Positions 50,496-63,455 of a stretch of DNA of 64,000 nucleotides are shown piece after piece. The number at the start of each line of letters is the position of its first letter. Position 1 is the stretch's first letter. Under the pieces are notes generated by a model. The model saw only the letters and a list, made by a program, of their open reading frames with translations. It searched no databases and was not told the origin of the DNA. The translations under genes were made by a program, and so were the position numbers. This DNA comes from Globisporangium splendens (taxonomy: Eukaryota; Oomycota; Peronosporomycetes; Pythiales; Pythiaceae), in contig VFIW01000007.1 of NCBI GenBank assembly GCA_006386115.1, forward strand, positions 1 through 64,000, in the 5' to 3' direction.

Positions 50496-51228
50496 CTCTG
50501 CGGGTGCTGTTCTTGTGCTGTCGCAAAAGCAGGAATAGATCCAACGGAGTGAAGGAGATAGGGATGCTGCTCAGTCGGTGTGGTGTTGTGTTGTGCGTAG
50601 TGGGATGACGGCAGTGGGGGAGCAAAATCAACGCGAACAGTCAAGGCGACAGCGGAGAACCGGATGTCCCCTCTGCGTTGATCGTATTTAAAATGCATAA
50701 TCCTTTTAATACTATATTTTGTATGAATGATGAAACAAGTAGAATTGTTAATAACTCTACCTTTTAAAATAGATATATGGTAGCAGAGCTTATGCACCAT
50801 GATAGTTGAAGAAGAGAAGGAGAGAAGCAATAGCCAGCTGAGCCGTTTCTTCTCTTGCTTCCGAGTGAGAGAAAAAGAATGGGCTTCCTCTCCATTATCA
50901 TACATGGCGAGTGTCTCTCTTTCGCGTATACGCTGCTACACTATGAAGATAATGCTTATGCCTGTGGGTGCATGTGCGCGCCGCCGTCATCACGTGGCGT
51001 AATACGCAGCAACGAAGAGAGCAGACTCAATGGCTGTCTGTGGTGCCGCAAAGGACATGTAGTCTCGACCATCGCACTTAATAGGAAAGTGCAGCACGGT
51101 ACGCAGTGCCACAATCGTACTTATATGAGTCTTTGCAATACTTAACAGGATCGATACGATACAGTCCCATTTTTGGCGGGAAGGCAGCCGCCAACTTTCA
51201 TACACGCACAATTGAGCCAAGAGTGATA
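50496..51228. other. Divergent intergenic region, SMS-like and CAF-1 genes
   Basis: 733 bp. It includes an AT-rich patch (about 50690-50785) that is unusual for this GC-rich block. No ORF with family signal, repeat pair or tRNA is seen. Confidence 0.5.
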
Positions 51229-53475
51229 ATGGCGGACATCGAGATGGCGCCGCCGCCACCGCAGATCAATACGACAGACGCTGAGGATGCCAAAGATAAA
51301 GAAGAAGAGAGTGGCGCGCTGTCGCCCGCGGACGCAGCTGACGCGCCTGTGGTGACGAAGCCGGCACCACTGACGGCGCTGACGCCCGAGATCCGCTGGC
51401 ACTGCGGACCCACGGGACTCAACGAAGCCGTGCTCTCCATCGACTTCCTGCACGTTAATGGCGACAACAGCAAAGAAGGCGCCACCAAATCGCCGACCAT
51501 TCTAGCGACCGGTGGTGCTGACAAGGAGATCAAGCTGTGGCGCGTGAGCGATGGTCTCAAGGACCACACGGGGCTGGAGTTTATCTTCTCGCTCTCGGGT
51601 CACGATCGCAGCGTCAACTGCGTGCGCTTCTCGCCCAACGGCGCGTTCCTGGCGTCCGCCAGTGACGACTCGACGATCATCCTGTGGGCCAAGCCGAAGA
51701 CCGCGGTGGAGGACTGGGCGTGGGACAAGATCACGTCGTTCAGCGACGTCTCGCGCACGCTGCTGGTGTGCGGCCACAAGGGTGACATCACGGACCTTGC
51801 GTGGTCGCCTGACTCGTCGTTTCTGTGCTCGACGTCGGTCGACAATACGTCAGTGATCTGGAATGCAGAGAAAGGAGAGGTGGAGGAACGACGCAAGGAC
51901 CACACGCAGTACGTTCAAGGCGTGGCGTGGGATCCGCTGAACGAGTATCTCATCACCGAAGGCAACGACCGCTCGTGCCGCGTGTACACGCTCAATGGCT
52001 TTGATCCCGTGAGCAGGTTGAGCACCAAGAAGGTCGCAAAGAGGTGCACATGCATTCAGACTATCAAGACGCGCGAGCTCCCACTAGATCCAGCGAAACA
52101 AGTTGCAGCTCCTCCTGCCGCTGTGAAAGATGAAAAAGCAGACGCTGAATCCAGTGTCATCAAGCAGACGCCAGGCAGCACCTTGGAAGGCAGTGCAACG
52201 ACCGGCGAGACTGCAAAAGCAGCTGTTCCGAAGCACCGCATGTTCCTCGACGATACGTGTCCAGCCTTTGCACGAAGACCGACGTGGACACCCGATGGGA
52301 ACTATTTCTTGGCCCCCACGGGCATCTTTCGTGCCACGGAGGCGTCGTCGCCAGTCAACACGGTCTACGCGTTTGCGCGAGGCAATCTGAGCGAGCCAAC
52401 GCTGCATCTGCCAGGACAGGAGAAGGCGTCTCTTGGAGTACGCTGCAGTCCGCTGTTGTACGAACTGCGTCGACAGGAAGGTGACGAAGGCGCAGAAAGC
52501 AAGCCGACGCCGAATTTTTTCCAGACCCCGTACCGATCCGTGTTTGCAGTCATCACACTGAACACTGTGATCATTTACGACACGCAGGTATGTGCAAAGA
52601 ACAACGATTGCAGTTCTATTGCGAAGTAGAGGGGCTGATTCTATTGTTTGTTATGCTGTTGTCTCCGCAGCAAGTCCACCCGATCTGCACATTGAAGGAC
52701 CTGCATTACGCCGACCTGACGGACGTGAGCTGGTCGCGAGATGGCCAGATGCTCAGTATCTCGTCCATGGACGGGTACTTGTCCTTCATCCAGTTTGAGG
52801 AAGGGTTCTTCGGCACACCAGTCTCCTCGAAAGGTTAGTGTTTGGCAGCAAGAGTTCGTCCTCGTTTCAAAATTCATTGCTCACTACTGCTGCTCATGCG
52901 TGCACCTATTCCATTAATTAGATCGCGTGGCGATGAACCAGCAAAAGATGCAAACGATGTTTGCCACGCCAAAGCTCGCGCGCAAGAAGAGCAAGATGCA
53001 CCCGACAACGACTGCCACCGCAGCTGAGGACCAGAATGGAAATGCAGTGAAAACACCAGGTTCCGCAGCTAAGAAGAAGCAAAAAGTGACGACGCTGCAG
53101 GCGCGCAGTAAGAAATCAGAGCAGCCAAAGCCTTCGGAGGTTTCTCCAGGTGCGTTTGCTCCTGCTTCTTCGTCGCCTTCTGGTGTGAACACGCTGCAGG
53201 TGCGCAAGAAGCGGAAGATCACTCCCGTACTCGTCACAGCGACATCAACGCCGCCACCACCTGCTCCTGCTGCTGCTCTAGCTGAAGATGTAAAAATGAC
53301 GGAGGTGGTCTCAGAAACTCACGAATCTGCTGCGGTACCTGCGGGTGATGATGCTGAGGTTGAGTCTGCATCTTCGCCAATCTTAACGCCGGTGGAGACT
53401 GATTCGCCATCCTCTGTGGCAGTAGCAGTTCCACAGGCACAGGCGACCACAGAGGAAGCAGAAGAAGTTCTGTGA
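51229..53475 (+). CDS. CHAF1B: CAF-1 subunit B (p60), histone H3-H4 chaperone
   Basis: Exons 51229-52587, 52671-52833 and 52922-53475 (691 residues). A WD40 subunit of chromatin assembly factor 1, which deposits H3-H4 behind replication forks. After an acidic leader come IRWHCGPTGLNEAVLSIDF, LATGGADKEIKLWRV, GHDRSVNCVRFSPNGAFLAS, DDSTIILW, CGHKGDITDLAWSPDSSFL, DHTQYVQGVAWDPLNEYL and YTLNGFDPVSR. The late blade, VHPICTLKDLHYADLTDVS and LSISSMDGYLSFIQF, is the p60 signature and spans intron 1. The C-terminal tail is disordered with Lys-rich patches (ATPKLARKKSKM; RKKRKITP) that likely contact the chaperone machinery. Confidence 0.93.
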
Positions 53476-53919
53476 ACGGAAGCCCTGGCCACCTGATCGA
53501 GCTTTACGAACGACGGTCGTGTGAGTAGGCAGGAAAGAGAATATTTTCTGTGCAACGCACCAATACGATGACTCTAAACTTGATCGTCGTTGAGTGAAGA
53601 CGATCTGGATCAGATTTCCGCATTGGCGCAAACGCTCTGGTTTGTGCGGCTTTGCCTTGTTGTGGTTGTTTTGGCGCTTTCCTGCCACGCCACCGTCGAG
53701 AATGCTCGACAGCTGTGGCTTGCATCTGTCCCTGATGAAGGTGTAGCTCAGTTGGCCTTGCACTCCAAGTCCACCTCCACGTGCTTAATGACAATTGCAT
53801 TCTTTTTTTTACAAACTCAAGGATACGCGGCTTAATCTCACGAATGTGAGCACACTCTTAGTGACAAGACGGGTTCTTTACGTCGTCACGCTACGCACAC
53901 TCACACTATCGGACGCTCG
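53476..53919. other. Convergent intergenic region, CAF-1 and small membrane protein genes
   Basis: 444 bp. Plus-strand frame 53590-53835 has a hydrophobic stretch but no family signal and no ATG start. An A-box-like tRNA motif without a B box is present (see rejected items). Confidence 0.5.
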
Positions 53920-54446
53920 TTACAGGAGACCCTTGCCCTGCGCGCCTGGCAGCTCGAACGCCTTGATGGTCTTGAACACTAGGAAGTAGCCGTACGCGCC
54001 GCCCAACCCGCCGAGCACGAGGATGTTGAGCCAATGCAGGCTCGAGTGGCTGTCGGGTGCTGACAGCTGCGCGCGCACGAGCGCCAGCGCCTGCAGCGAG
54101 AAGCAGATGCAGTACGCCTGACAGAACGTGCGCCGGATGAGCGCGTCGCTCACGAGCCGCGTGCGCCACACGAGCCACCCCTGCGCCAGCGTCAGCGCAC
54201 CTAACAGCACACACATAAGAAGCAGCATGAGTTCGTCAGAAGGAAGCGTAGCTCTTTGAGGCATTGAGTATTGTGTGTCTTACCGTAGAGACGGATGAAC
54301 TCGTGCGCAAAGTGCGTGTTGTTGGCATCACCGAGGATGGGCGAGAGCAGCGAGTGCGGCGTGAAGAAGCAGAAGACGCCCGAGAGGATCGCGAACGCCG
54401 CGTGTGCCGCGAACAACTGGTCCAGCTGGCGCCGCACCTCCTGCAT
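53920..54446 (-). CDS. Small polytopic membrane protein, family not recognised
   Basis: Exons 54446-54284 and 54200-53920 (147 residues), GT-AG, in frame. There are four predicted helices: LFAAHAAFAILSGVFCFF, ALTLAQGWLVWR, FCQAYCICFSLQALALVRA and LNILVLGGLGGAYGYFLVF. A polar loop (DANNTHFAHEFIRLYG) follows the first helix, and the protein ends in a short Lys/Gly tail. Size and layout fit small organelle or endomembrane four-helix proteins. No function is proposed. It is divergent from the p24 gene. Confidence 0.7.
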
Positions 54447-54758
54447 CGTCGCGCCGGCCGGATATGACGGGAGCTTTTTTCGGAATTGAATGCGGCAAAC
54501 AGCGCAATATGACGTGGACGCATTGGCTCTCTACCCTCCATCTCGAGTATGATTTATTTGAGCCAACTATCACATTTCTACAGGTGTTTTATATAGTATA
54601 ATGAATGCAATACGCGTTTCATAGCAATTATGAGCTTTAAAAAGAACGTAGACAGATCTGTCTCCTCATGTGGACCACATGGTGCTCTGCCTCGAAACTG
54701 TCCAAAACCCAAACACCGAGTCAAAACCCAACTCAAGATCGGCAACGCAGAAGCGAGA

Positions 54759-55611
54759 ATGGCGCCACCCACGCACGCTCTCCGGCGTCCTCTGCTGCTG
54801 CTGCTGGCGCTTCTGGCGCTCCTGCTGCAGATCGCGAATGCCATCCACGTGGCGGTCCCGTCGTCGTCGTCCGAGTGCTTCTCTGTGGAAGCCGAGCAGT
54901 TCAAGCACGGCATCTCGCTCAACTACGAGGTGCTGCACGGCGTGGCCGAGTGGTTCCGCACAGAGCTCACGGACGGCAAGGGCAAGCAGATCTTCGAGCA
55001 GTCGGGTTCGTCGGGGCGGTACGTGGCGCCCATCGGCGATGGCGGCGGCATCCACACGGTGTGCTTCAGGAACGAGGTGCACGCCGTCGGCGACGTCGTC
55101 GTCGGCTTCTCCTTCCACGCGGACGACCCAAGCCACGAGGTGCTCTCGAACGCTGACGCCACCAAGATCAGTACGTTGAGCATGGCGTTGCGATGAGGGG
55201 GACATTTGTTTCTATATGAAATGAGGTACTGACGCATTGATGGTTTTATGCATTGCGCTGTGCTGGGTGTATAGAGCAAGTGCAGGAGCTGGAGGACCTC
55301 GTGTACGAGCTGTCGGTGCATCTGGACACGGTCAAGGACACGCAGTCGTATATGAAGACCATCAAGCAGCACCACCTCCAAGGTAAGAAGGAGAGCGCTT
55401 AAGCCCTGCCTTTTTACTGAGAAGACTCAACGCGACACTGACGCTGTCATTCTCTATCTACGCTTCATATATCCATGTGTACGTAGTGCTCGAGAGCACG
55501 CACAGCCGCGTCATGTGGTGGAGCTGCCTGGAGGCCGCCGTGCTCCTCGTTCTCTCCGTCTGGCAGCTCGCATTCCTGCGGCGCACTCTGGAAGTGCGTC
55601 GCCTGCTCTAA
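54759..55611 (+). CDS. p24/TMED (emp24/gp25L) cargo receptor
   Basis: Exons 54759-55170, 55275-55382 and 55487-55611 (214 residues). p24 proteins cycle in COPI/COPII vesicles between ER and Golgi. A signal peptide (RRPLLLLLALLALLLQIANA) is followed by a GOLD domain starting IHVAVPSSSSECFSVEAEQF with the two conserved cysteines (ECF...TVCFRNE). A luminal coiled coil (VQELEDLVYELSVHLDTV) and one transmembrane helix (CLEAAVLLVLSVWQLAFL) come next, with a 9-10 residue tail ending VRRLL. The usual dilysine end is absent; arginines and a terminal double leucine are present. Confidence 0.9.
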
Positions 55612-55726
55612 CAGCGTCCACTCTCATATAGGAGCATCAGTCCACGATGTACTGGAATAAATGAATCCTTTTCCCATATCAAAACACCCAACACTGCGTA
55701 CCATAAACGGTCCATCTTATTGTTGA

Positions 55727-57415
<1,689 letters not shown>

Positions 57416-57805
57416 GCTGCGAGGCAATGCAACAAGAAATCGAAGTGACAGACAAACGAAAAAAGAAAAAAATGACAGCGACAAATAGAGTAACCACTTG
57501 TCGTCCTGAGAGCTTTGCGCGCGCTGTCAGTTTTGTCATTTCCGGGCTGCGCAGGCACAAGTGAATGAGGCGAAGAGCGCAGGTTTGCTGAGTATCCAGA
57601 TGAACCTATTCATCATTCTGAGCGTCTGTAAGCGACAAAATGATGGTCTTGTTCACGACAGGAAGCAGGCTGTGACCACTTGTACCTCGTCGTGGCGCAC
57701 TCGCATTTTCTCATCACACCCTCGCTGCTCGACACGTTTATCCACTAGTTGAATGTGGTCGGTCACCCACGTTGAGTCTCAGGACCACTTGTTGGTGAGG
57801 TACTA
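57416..57805. other. Convergent intergenic region, TyrRS and CBS-protein genes
   Basis: 390 bp holding the two 3' ends. No gene or repeat is recognised. Confidence 0.5.
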
Positions 57806-60181
57806 TCACATTCTCGTCTTCTGCGGAGCTGAGGGCATGGTCGCAGCGTGATGCTCTTGCAACAGCAGCAGGAATAAATCGGTCGCTCGGACCACCCCAG
57901 TGGGTGTCTTGTGCTCGCTGTCACCATCAGCTCCATCTTTCTCTCGAATGAATATGCGGTTCGCATTGCCATCGACCATGTCGCGAAGCACACGAGCAAG
58001 GGAGCTATCGGAGGATGCAAATTGAGCGTTCGGTAGCAGTGGAGAGGCGTCCACCAACGAGCAAAGCAGAGGCGGCAGAGGAGAACTCGAGTCGATGTTG
58101 CCTTCCAAGGTTACTCCTGCCCACACATTGTAGGACTGCACGAAAAAGGCGGGGAAAGCGGCAGCGCTGCACCATTTCAAGCATACACACACAACCTTAG
58201 TGAAAAAGCAGCTCTGAATTGGAACCAACGTTAGGTAGATTGGTCATCTCGTTTTATCGCACCTGAGCACTTTCGAGACCGTGGTATCGTTTGCTGGCAC
58301 GAGTAATCCAGCGAGGTTTCGCCGTTGCATGGTTGCAAAGCCCTCGCACACTGAGGTCCCTGGCGTCACAGTCGCTGGTGCGTAAAAGTACGATGGAAAG
58401 GATCGCAGCGGATAGAGTTCTTTACCCTCTACACAGCAGCACATAGGTCACGCAATTGGCAGTGGATAATGGCTGGTGTCGCAGCATACATAACGTATCG
58501 AATAGCGTGAGGTCCTCCTCGATTCATTTGAGCAGCGTAGATACCGAAAAGGTGCCAAGAAGCAGACTATTGGTATTGTCTGATGTATCAGCGATCACGC
58601 GAACGCACTCGGCGCCACAGGCGAAGCGCAAGCGCACGTTGAAGAAGGCTTCGTCCTCGCGAATGTACTGGAACGGGTGCTGGTTTGTCGCCGGTCTACT
58701 GCCGCTGCCGGAGCAAAAGTGCAGCACGTCGCGCAGCGAAGCCTCTCCACACTTTCGGATCGCGCACTCGACGCTGTAGGTCTCTTTGCCGCGGTCAGAA
58801 CCTTTTTGCGTACTGTCCTGGGGAAAAAAGGGACAAGAAGAAGCTGCCTCGGCAAAACAAAACGCACAATGTTAGTTGCAATGAATGGTCGAGGCAGCCA
58901 CAAGGCGATGCTCGTTACCTGAGAGAGTTGGCGGACGACAGCAATCCAGCACGATGGCCAGCGTCGTCGCCTGCGTCGTGTCCGCTGGACTCCAACACGA
59001 TCACTGCCGTCGTCTTCCTCGCCTCCATTTCGCGAAGCGCATGCACACATTCCACGCTTGAACGAAGTTCCAAATGCGTTTGCTGCCAGAAATGCGCATA
59101 GTCGCGCGCCTAACAAGCAAAAAGACAGACGGATTCGTTGGATACTGATCGAGTTTTCTAGGTTTCCAGGCGACACGTACTTTGAGCGTCCAAAGCAGCG
59201 AATCTGAGGGCATCGGGAACGACGAGGCGGCTCGCGAGAGCATCTTGGGCTTATCGGCGGTGCTTGTGGCATCGGAGCCGCGGCTCGGCGTCGGCGCCAG
59301 CGCGAGACTCATATTCTGGGCTCGCTGGAGCTCTATACTGAATGCTACAAGGTGTGGTTATTGAAAAGCAATCGGTATATACTGTGGTGAACGGCGAGCA
59401 TAAAGCCTCTGGAACCATAACGACTTACCTTCAACAAGAGCGTGGATGTCGTGCAGGTATCCGCTGATGGTGGCTGTTGTGAAGCAAATGTCGTACGCGT
59501 CACGCACTGACACCAACTTGCTCTCGTCTTCGCTTCCGAACGCGTCCTAACAAAGCGAACAAGGTAGAATCAAGTAGAAATTCCACAATCTTCGTACAAG
59601 ATGCAAGGAATGCGCAACTACACATAGCAAGCAAACAGTCATACCTCAATAACACGCACAACGTCGCTTGGGATCTCGTCGGCGAGGTTGAGTATGAGCT
59701 GCAGTGCGAGCAGAAAGTCGTGGATCGCCACGCGCGTCTTGCCGACGCTCAGTTGACCGACGGCATCCGTGTAGAGTCGCAGGATGAACGTGATCTTCGC
59801 GTGCAAGTCAGCGTTCACGACAAGTGCGATGGCGCAAAACGCTTGGTGCGCGCAGATCAGATTGTGCACTCTGTCACTCCCGTCGTCATCGTCTCCGTCG
59901 AGAAAGAACTCGAAATGCGGATCAACATCAGCCACGAGCATGCCGAACACTTCCTCAAACTGCGCAAGACGCAGGTGACGCGGGTACACCGCCACGTCTG
60001 GACGGAACCTTTTGCCTCTTGCATCTTCTCTATATTCGTCATCGTAATCGTCTCTTCCAAGGGGACCTCGGAAGATCTGCGCGCACTCTTCCAGCGTCTT
60101 GATCGAGTGGTCGATATACTCGGCGAGCAGCTCGCGGTGCTGCGGGTCGTCGAGACCATGGGAACTCAGGGCGGCCCCCAT
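57806..60181 (-). CDS. CBS-domain protein with N-myristoylation signal and EF-hand-like N-terminus
   Basis: Well-supported exons are 60181-59645, 59546-59429, 59344-59181, 59109-58919 and one starting at 58812 (acceptor GACAG, which fixes the frame). Later exons (58444-58250 and 58228-57806) are clear as fragments but their splices are not. The N-terminus MGAALSSH fits N-myristoylation. RLAQFEEVFGMLVADVDP and HAKITFILRLYTDAVGQLS resemble degenerate EF hands. Four CBS-like stretches follow: around REMEARKTTAVIVLE, IREDEAFFNVRLRFACGAE with LLLGTFSVSTLLK, ATVTPGTSVCEGFATMQRRN, and ARVLRDMVDGNANRIFIRE with GVVRATDLFLLL. This fits an AMPK-gamma-like nucleotide sensor. A TGA at 58524-58526 interrupts the second CBS unit unless an intron removes it. 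Confidence 0.6.
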
Positions 60182-60401
60182 GGGACTATATCAGCAGCTG
60201 CAACCGTTAACTCAACGGAGCTGTTCCAGTACTCAGTTTCCGCGTTTCGCGTCGTTTCGAACGTGTGCGTCAACTTTTTTGGCCTCAATTTCGCCATGGG
60301 TCCACGCATTCCGAAACGATCTGTGACTGAAGAGCGCAACGCATCGCTTCTTTTCCAATAGAAAGACCGCCTCACACTGCGTCAGCTGTGCTCTTGCTGG
60401 C

Positions 60402-62273
60402 ATGGCGGACGAGTCAAGTCCTCTGCTGCCCCCTATGTCGATATGGCAGGAGTTTGTGCACCTCTCGTCCATGGCGGTGCAGGTGAGTCTCTCGATGGTA
60501 GCTCGCGTCGCGCTCACGTCCATCGACTCGATCTACTTGGGTCACCTGGGGGTTCAGGAACTCGCCGCGGTGTCGCTCGTGCAGGTCTGGACGAGTGTGC
60601 CGCTCATGGCGGTCTGGGCTTCAGCGTCGGTATTGATCACCGTACATTTTCCTGTTCAGTCAATTCTCGTTCTTGTTGACCACAGTACCATCGTCATGAT
60701 ACTCGTCTGCACTATGGAAATGTGTAGCTTTGCGGGCAATCGTGGGGCGCTGGGAATCGCGAGTTGACGGGCGTGTGGCTCCAGTTTGGCGTGATCATCA
60801 CGAGTGTCCTCTCGTCCCCGTGTTCATCTGGTACTGGTGCCTCGGCTACGTGCTCGAGTACTCGACGGACGACCCGCGTGTGATCGGGTTGGCCGCCAGG
60901 TTTGCGCGCGCGCTGTCGTTTCGATCCTGCCATCGCTCCTATATGCTTGCCAGAGGTAATGATACTAAAGCTGCTGCAGACGGACTAAAAGTCTTCTCCT
61001 GACCATTGTCTCTCACTCCCTCTCTTTCATTAAAGGCAGTACTTTCAGGCGCTCGGCATCCTGCTCCCGACAACGGTCGTGGGCGTCACGTCCATCTGTA
61101 CCGCGATCGCCACCAACTACGTGTTCATCTACGGTCTCGGCGGCGCGTGGTCCGGTCTGGGCTTCATCGGCTCGCCTCTGTCCACGGTCTTTGCGTCCTG
61201 GTTCCAGCCGACGGCGCTGTTTCTCTACAACTGCGACTACAGAAAGTACCACCTGCGCGCCTGGGGCGACTGGAATCGCAAGACACTCACACTCTGTCGC
61301 TTCAAGGCGTTCACCACGATCGCGGGGCCGATCGCCGGCAACAGCTTCGCGTCCAACCTCGCGAACGCCCTCGTGTCGCTCGTCGCGGCCAAGCTCGGCG
61401 CGCAGACGATCGCAGCCAACGCCGTGATCTCGGGCATGTGGGGCATGCTCTGGGCACTCTCCTGGGGCTACGGCTGCGCGACGCAAGTGCGCGTGGCCAA
61501 CTACCTCGGCACCGGTGAGCCGCAGCGCGCGCAGCAGGTCGCGCGCCTGGGGTTCCTGTGCACGTTCATCGTCGTGTCGCTGCTCGCGGTCGTCACGAGC
61601 CGCTTCGACCGCGACGTCGTTGCCATCTACACCAACGACGAGCAGCTCATGGCGACGTGCCAGCAGGTGCTGCCGATCTTCATCTGCGTGTACTTCCTCG
61701 AGTCCATCGAGATGCTCTGCGGCGGCGTGCTCACGGGCATGAGGTACGTCCCTTTAGCAACAGCAGCATGCAGATTCGTGCTAACTACCAAACTGTACTG
61801 CAGCCAAGTCAAGGTGATCTTCTGGACGAGCACCATCGCGACGTGGTGCATCAACGTGCCCGTGGCGTACGTAGGCGGCATCACGCTCGGCTTTGGGTTC
61901 CCGGCGCTCTGGTGCGGCGTGCTGTTTATGGAGATCGTCAAGCTGCTCACGTACGCCACGTGTCTCGTGCGCCGTGCGTGCCATGGAGGTCGCACCCGAG
62001 GAGACGCAGGCCGAGCTCGAGAAATGCACCGTCAACTACATCACGGCCGTGGTGCGTGCGTCCATCGTTGCCTTCTTCTCTCGGTCTTGTTCAAACGCTT
62101 ATGCGTACATGTATTGTATGTGCATATAGGTGGGCTCGCAGCCGACGGGGTACACCGCGTCGATCCCCGAGTCGCGCACGCCGCCGCTCAGCACCGCGTA
62201 CGCGCGGCAGAAGAAGATGGCGCAGCTCGAGCGCAGCTCCAGCTTCCCACCACACTCGTCACAGTTGCTATGA
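60402..62273 (+). pseudogene. MATE-family transporter with three apparent frameshifts
   Basis: Exons 60402-60641, 60728-60955, 61036-61743, 61804-62051 and 62130-62273. A 12-helix multidrug/toxin extrusion antiporter: VARVALTSIDSIYLGHLG, LCGQSWGAGNRELTGV, YFQALGILLPTTVVGV, GPIAGNSFASNLANALVSLV and WGYGCATQVRVANYLGTGEP. Exon 2 needs one base added after TCTC near 60815 (ITSVLS then VPVFIWYW) and one T near 60920 (LSF then a SILPSLLYA-type helix). With both restored, exon 2 has the phase its splice sites demand. A third shift near 61980 precedes MEVAPEETQAELEKC. Two of the three lie in homopolymers, so sequence error is as likely as gene decay. Confidence 0.85.
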
Positions 62274-62378
62274 TCCAGAAATGTTTGCAATTACCATCCA
62301 ATCAAAGAGTATTGTTTTCCATTTGATTGTCAATTAAGTCTTTTGATTGGTTGAAAAGTGGATATTTCTCGTCTCGCC

Positions 62379-62388
62379 GTCATTTTGT
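62379..62388 (+). promoter_or_regulatory. Initiator-like element of the ZCCHC10-like gene
   Basis: GTCATTTTGT, about 50 bases before ATG 62438, matches the oomycete YCATTYY initiator loosely. It argues against an upstream start at 62327. Confidence 0.3.
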
Positions 62389-62437
62389 GAACAGTTGGAG
62401 AAAGCAACGAAAGAGGCAAGCAGCTCCGATATCCAAG

Positions 62438-63064
62438 ATGCACGACGAGCAGGAGCCCGTGGGCAAGTGGGCGCAGCGCAAGGAGGCCAAGCGCAACATG
62501 TACCTTACCAGCACCGATAACGTGCGTGTGGCCCGACGCGGTGGTTCTGGTGGCGCCTCCGCCTCTGCGGCGCAGTGCCAAAAGTGCCTCAAGACCGGCC
62601 ACTGGACGTACGAGTGCAAGAACGACGCCGTCTACCTGAAGCGCGCGTCGCGGTCGCAACAGCTCAAGAACCCGAAGCTTCGTCAGCCGTTCAACGAGGA
62701 CAAGCCGCCAGTCACGGCCAAAGAGGAGGAAGAGCTGCAGCAAAAGCAGCAGACCGCCGCGCTCCGCAAGCAGGGCAAGAAGAGCAGCGACAAGACGAAA
62801 AAGAAGAGCAGGACGTCGGTCTCTAAGACGCGCAGGAAGCACAAATACAGCAGCAGCGATAGTGATAGCAGCAGTAGCGACTCGTCGTCGGATTCGGATT
62901 CAGACTCGAGCTCCGGCAGTTCGTCGTCCGGTTCGGACTCGTATTCGGACTCGTCGAGCAGCTCGTCTTCCTCTTCTTCCGGGTCGTCCTCGTCTTCAGA
63001 CGACAGCTCGAGCGAAGACGAGTCGCCGCAAAAGCACCGCTCCAAAAGACGCCGAAAGGACTAA
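62438..63064 (+). CDS. ZCCHC10: ZCCHC10-like zinc-knuckle protein with Ser/Asp-rich tail
   Basis: 208 residues from ATG 62438, intronless. One zinc knuckle, CQKCLKTGHWTYEC, is followed by YLKRASRSQQLKNPKL, the block that defines ZCCHC10 and fungal homologues. A Lys-rich segment (KKSSDKTKKKSRTSVSKTRR) leads to about 60 residues of almost pure Ser/Asp and a basic end (KHRSKRRRKD). This is typical of a nuclear RNA-binding or splicing-associated protein. The repeat tail is prone to length variation. A longer frame from 62327 is open but poorly supported. Confidence 0.88.
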   Translation: MHDEQEPVGKWAQRKEAKRNMYLTSTDNVRVARRGGSGGASASAAQCQKCLKTGHWTYECKNDAVYLKRASRSQQLKNPKLRQPFNEDKPPVTAKEEEELQQKQQTAALRKQGKKSSDKTKKKSRTSVSKTRRKHKYSSSDSDSSSSDSSSDSDSDSSSGSSSSGSDSYSDSSSSSSSSSSGSSSSSDDSSSEDESPQKHRSKRRRKD

Positions 63065-63455
63065 GTCACCGCATGTGGCACACAGCGGACAATGAACGCG
63101 AACGCATGCACCCGTTGTGAGAGACTTCGACATCCCACCCATAGAAGCAAGACCGAGACAAAAGCACAAATGGTAGGCAAAGTGAAGACGCAAGACAATG
63201 CAAATTCATGTTTTTTTTGTGTATTTCTTATTCGTTTTTCTTGAATGCCGACTCCAATGCTGGTGCTGTGATAATCGAGTGGCTTCCTTGCCACTTGCTT
63301 CAGCAGCACTAACAGGAAAGCCACGAGTATCATTTTCGCTTCCATACTTGGCTAAATCGTCCAGCTTTTTCGTTCCTCGAGTCATACTTCGCACCCGAAT
63401 AGCTCTCACGAGAGGGCATGCGAAAGATACCTGTCTGCTCTTCAAGCGAATGCAT
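63065..63455. other. Convergent intergenic region, ZCCHC10-like and PSMB4 genes
   Basis: 391 bp with the two 3' ends. No gene or repeat seen. Confidence 0.5.

Noticed and set aside
53744..53755. TAGCTCAGTTGG, a perfect tRNA A box
   Set aside because: No B box (GGTTCRANTCC) within tRNA distance and no cloverleaf could be drawn.
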